A DNA stretch of 64,000 bases from an uncultured bacterium (GTDB lineage: Bacteria; Bacteroidota; Ignavibacteria; Kapaibacteriales; UBA4661): contig CALCNX010000049.1 in assembly GCA_937899715.1 (NCBI GenBank), forward strand, positions 1 to 64,000. Direction: 5' to 3'. Below are positions 61,692-64,000 of the stretch, one piece after another. The notes below the pieces were generated by a model. It was not told where the DNA came from. It made no database searches and was given only the letters and a program-made list of their open reading frames with translations. The position numbers were made by a program, and so were the translations under genes. How positions within the stretch are numbered: position 1 is the first letter of the stretch; the number at the start of each line of letters is the position of its first letter.

Positions 61692-62633
61692 ATGAAATCT
61701 TTTACCCCCAGCGAACTATCACCGCGCGAACTGCATAAAATTTTTCTCTCCGGCGTTGCGCCACGTCCCATTGCCCTTGTTGGCACGGTGGATGCACGTG
61801 GAAATGCGAACCTGTCGCCGTTCAGCTTTTTCAACGCCTTCAGTTCTAATCCGCCCGTTGTGGCGTTTGGTCCGGCTCACCGCGCCACCGACGGTACACT
61901 CAAAGACACCTACTCCAATCTCATGGCAACGGGCGAATGTACCATCAGCGCCGTAACGCATAGCATGGTAGAACAGTCCAACCTCAGTTCTTGCTTGTAT
62001 CCACCCGATGTAGATGAATTTGCAAAAGCAGGATTTACCAAACGAAAAAGCGTGGAAATAAAGCCGCCAAGCGTGATGGAATCTCCCTTTGTGATGGAAT
62101 GTCGTCTGGTGCAAATGATAGACCTTGCGCCGGAAATTAGCACGAGCGGGAATATGGCAATTTGCCGCGTTCTTCGGTTCCACCTGAGCGGCTCAATTTT
62201 TACGGGTGACGCGATAGACCCGCACAAAATAGACCTTGTTGGGCGGATGGGGCTTGCGTGGTACTCTCGTGCAAGTGGCGATGCGGTCTTTGAACTTCCA
62301 CAACCTCGTGTGAACGGCATTGGCATTGATTCGCTTCCCGACCATATCCGTAAAAGCCCGATTTTAACCGGAAACGACCTTGCAAAACTCGCCGGAGTAG
62401 AGAAAAAACCTGCTCGCAACACCGACTTCACAAAGTTCGACAACTCCATGCAGGCGGAAGACTTTTCTCTGGAACTCAATTCCGGCAATGCCTTTGGAGC
62501 GCTCTACGCCTTGCTTACGGGCGTTCCACCACCACCGGAAAAATTGCAAGAAAAACTGCACAAAGTCGCTCAAGTCTTTTTGGCGCACGGTAAAGTCGAA
62601 GAAGCGTGGCAAACGCTTCTTTTGCCGCTCTAG
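61692..62633 (+). CDS. Flavin reductase-like FMN-binding protein
   Basis: The 313-residue protein of the flavin reductase/DIM6-NTAB family has PRPIALVGTVDARGNANLSP at the start of an FMN-binding split barrel, then FSFFNAFSSNPPVVAFGP and TGECTISAVTHSMVEQ. The C-terminal ~90 residues (SLPDHIRKSPILTGNDLAKL onward) are an extra helical part. The family reduces flavins or binds FMN in two-component oxygenases; the partner is not known. It lies 66 bases after trmD on the same strand. Confidence 0.88.
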   Translation: MKSFTPSELSPRELHKIFLSGVAPRPIALVGTVDARGNANLSPFSFFNAFSSNPPVVAFGPAHRATDGTLKDTYSNLMATGECTISAVTHSMVEQSNLSSCLYPPDVDEFAKAGFTKRKSVEIKPPSVMESPFVMECRLVQMIDLAPEISTSGNMAICRVLRFHLSGSIFTGDAIDPHKIDLVGRMGLAWYSRASGDAVFELPQPRVNGIGIDSLPDHIRKSPILTGNDLAKLAGVEKKPARNTDFTKFDNSMQAEDFSLELNSGNAFGALYALLTGVPPPPEKLQEKLHKVAQVFLAHGKVEEAWQTLLLPL

Positions 62634-62683
62634 CAGGTAGTGCTGTTGAATTGAAGAACCTGCACGTCTTTCATTCAAAATTC

Positions 62684-62872
62684 GTAACTATTCAGGTTCC
62701 AACATATTTTGAACGCGGATGACGCGAATTGGGCGGTTTATCGCAGATTTTTCAGAAAAGATAAAGATGGATAGTTCTATATCCGCTCTTCCATCAAAAC
62801 AGAATCCTTCTTTATCCGCCCCAATCCGCGCTGTCCGCGTTCCCTGATGTAAGACCTGACCTGAATAGTTAC
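62684..62872. repeat. GCGGAT-ended palindromic element, copy 2, inside a 14-bp inverted repeat
   Basis: The core at 62711-62842 opens GAACGCGGATGACGCGAATT, and its right end, read on the other strand, gives GAACGCGGACAGCGCGGATT. Outside it, GTAACTATTCAGGT (62684-62697) and ACCTGAATAGTTAC (62859-62872) form a perfect 14-bp inverted repeat. The nested palindrome suggests a small folded mobile element between the flavin reductase and the TonB receptor. Confidence 0.65.
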
Positions 62873-62901
62873 CAAAATTCAACACTTCCCCCAAAAACAC
62901 T

Positions 62902-64000
62902 ATGAAAACTCGCTTCACGTCTTGCCTCATCGCACTTGCCGTTATGCTTTTTGCTTCGGCTGAACTTTTCGCAAACGGCGCTATCAAAGGCATCATTACT
63001 GATGCTGAAACCGGCGTGCGGCTCGCTAGCGTATCGCTGCGGGTGGAAGGACGTGCTTACGGCGCATATTCCGGCAAAGACGGTGCTTTTCTGATCAAAA
63101 GTATTCCGGCAGACACCTATACACTGCTTGTTTCCTTCGTTGGTTATGAAGTCAAGAAAGTGAGCGTGACGGTACGCGATGGCGACACGGCGACCGTTTC
63201 CATCAGCCTGCGTACACAAATGCTGCGCACAAATGATGTGGTTGTCTCTGCGGGAAAACGTGCGCAAGCGGCTCAAGATGTGCCCGTGAGCATTACCACC
63301 GTTGACGCTCAAGGGTTGCAGCAGCGAAATATCACGCGCATTGACGACGCACTCCGCTACATTCCGGGCGTGTACGTCGCCCGCGACCAAGTGAATATCA
63401 GAGGTTCATCAGGATTTTCGTTGGGATTCGGCTCGCGGGTAAGTATGTTTTTGGATGGCTTTTCGATGTTGTCTGCCGATGGTGGCGATGTGAAATTTGA
63501 CGTGATTCCGATGTTCAATGTGGAGCGTATTGAGGTTGTGAAAGGCGCAGGCTCGGCGCTCTACGGCACGGGTGCGCTGGGCGGTGTGATAAATGTTATC
63601 ACGGCGCAGCCTTCGGAATCGCCCGAACTTCGCTTTCGAGGTTTCGCGGGTGCATACACGCTTCCGCGCTATGACGAATGGAAATGGCGTTCTACGATGC
63701 CACTTCTGGGTGGGGCGGATGTGAGCTATTCGCAAAAAATCGGCAATGTGGGACTACTGGCAGCAGTGGGCTGGAAAGGCAATGACGGCTATGTGGATTA
63801 TTTCGATAACTGGCAATTCAACGTCTTCGCCAAAGCAAGTGTAGAGCTTTCGCAACGTGCTTCGATGAATGTGATTTTCAGCCATGCCAACGATAACCGC
63901 ACCAACTGGACATTCTGGCGCAGTCTCCGTGAAGCCACACGTGCGCCTGTCGGTACGAACCCTCTGGAGCGTTTTCTGTCCGTCAAAACGATGCTTGCAG
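62902..64000 (+). CDS. TonB-dependent outer-membrane receptor (3' partial)
   Basis: This is the first 366 codons of a TonB-dependent transporter; the gene continues past the right edge. It has a signal sequence (CLIALAVMLFASAELFANG), a carboxypeptidase-like regulatory domain (IKGIITDAETGVRLASVSLR and KDGAFLIKSIPADTYTLLVS) and the plug domain (RIDDALRYIPGVYVARDQVN, NIRGSSGFSLGFGSRVSMFL and GAGSALYGTGALGGVINVIT). It would import a siderophore, vitamin B12, sugar or other ligand through the outer membrane using TonB energy. The start is ATG 62902. The ligand cannot be told from this part. Confidence 0.93.
   Translation, partial: MKTRFTSCLIALAVMLFASAELFANGAIKGIITDAETGVRLASVSLRVEGRAYGAYSGKDGAFLIKSIPADTYTLLVSFVGYEVKKVSVTVRDGDTATVSISLRTQMLRTNDVVVSAGKRAQAAQDVPVSITTVDAQGLQQRNITRIDDALRYIPGVYVARDQVNIRGSSGFSLGFGSRVSMFLDGFSMLSADGGDVKFDVIPMFNVERIEVVKGAGSALYGTGALGGVINVITAQPSESPELRFRGFAGAYTLPRYDEWKWRSTMPLLGGADVSYSQKIGNVGLLAAVGWKGNDGYVDYFDNWQFNVFAKASVELSQRASMNVIFSHANDNRTNWTFWRSLREATRAPVGTNPLERFLSVKTMLA

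Noticed and set aside
1..64000. tRNA, rRNA or CRISPR array
   Set aside because: No CCA-ended cloverleaf, rRNA stretch or regular spaced repeats were seen by eye; a covariance-model scan would be decisive and could still find a tRNA.

Overview
The window looks like chromosomal DNA from a rod-shaped Gram-negative bacterium of the Bacteroidota/Chlorobiota side of the tree, and a Kapabacteria/Ignavibacteria-like lineage fits best. The evidence is a zinc carboxypeptidase with a type IX secretion (T9SS) type C-terminal sorting domain, a TonB receptor with a carboxypeptidase-like N-terminal domain, DUF2911, DUF5683 and CcmD-type proteins, a b558-type succinate dehydrogenase cytochrome b, and start codons that mostly lack a Shine-Dalgarno sequence. 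The lineage is an inference; there is no rRNA gene here to settle it. I found no tRNA, rRNA or CRISPR array by eye.

Layout. 0-3.5 kb: tail of an unknown gene, a MoxR ATPase, glutamine-dependent NAD synthetase, and a tiny CcmD-like gene. 3.6-9.2 kb: a POT peptide transporter with a clear terminator, then mreB-mreC-mreD (cell shape) and a DinB-fold protein. 9.4-16.4 kb: SMC, facing a CtpA-type protease and an M24 peptidase. 16.6-27.1 kb: a TPR-adenylate cyclase fusion, a secreted protein of a misleadingly named family, a TlpA-like thioredoxin, an SdhC cytochrome, a BNR-repeat protein and a lone E1-beta dehydrogenase subunit. 27.3-32 kb (all leftward): an NtrC-type response regulator, GltX, an ACT protein, QueD and QueF. 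32-39.7 kb (rightward): DUF2911-TPR, thiolase, a conserved 472-aa family of unknown role, UDP-glucuronate decarboxylase and the sorted carboxypeptidase.

39.7-52.2 kb is the accessory region of most interest: eleven leftward genes forming a nonulosonic-acid (pseudaminic-acid type) surface-glycan locus. pseB, pseC and pseG are recognisable. With them are a GNAT acetyltransferase, two formyltransferase-fold proteins (one overlapping pseG, the other lacking the usual catalytic Asn/His), an aminopeptidase-like DUF4910 protein with a C-terminal winged-helix-like end, a Cys-cluster glycan protein, a PhyH-type oxygenase, an ABC exporter and a methyltransferase. pseI and pseF are not in the window. 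The set suggests an N-formylated or otherwise decorated pseudaminic-acid-like sugar.

52.4-64 kb returns to housekeeping: TypA/BipA, an AT-rich patch with a barrel-like protein and a DUF2442 remnant, RidA, a DUF5683 protein, PurK, a SpoIIE-type phosphatase, DapA, TrmD, a flavin reductase and the start of a TonB receptor that runs off the right edge. Several gaps hold dispersed repeats: two copies of a 130-150 bp GCGGAT-ended palindrome, and a family built on TGAGTTTTGAGTG.
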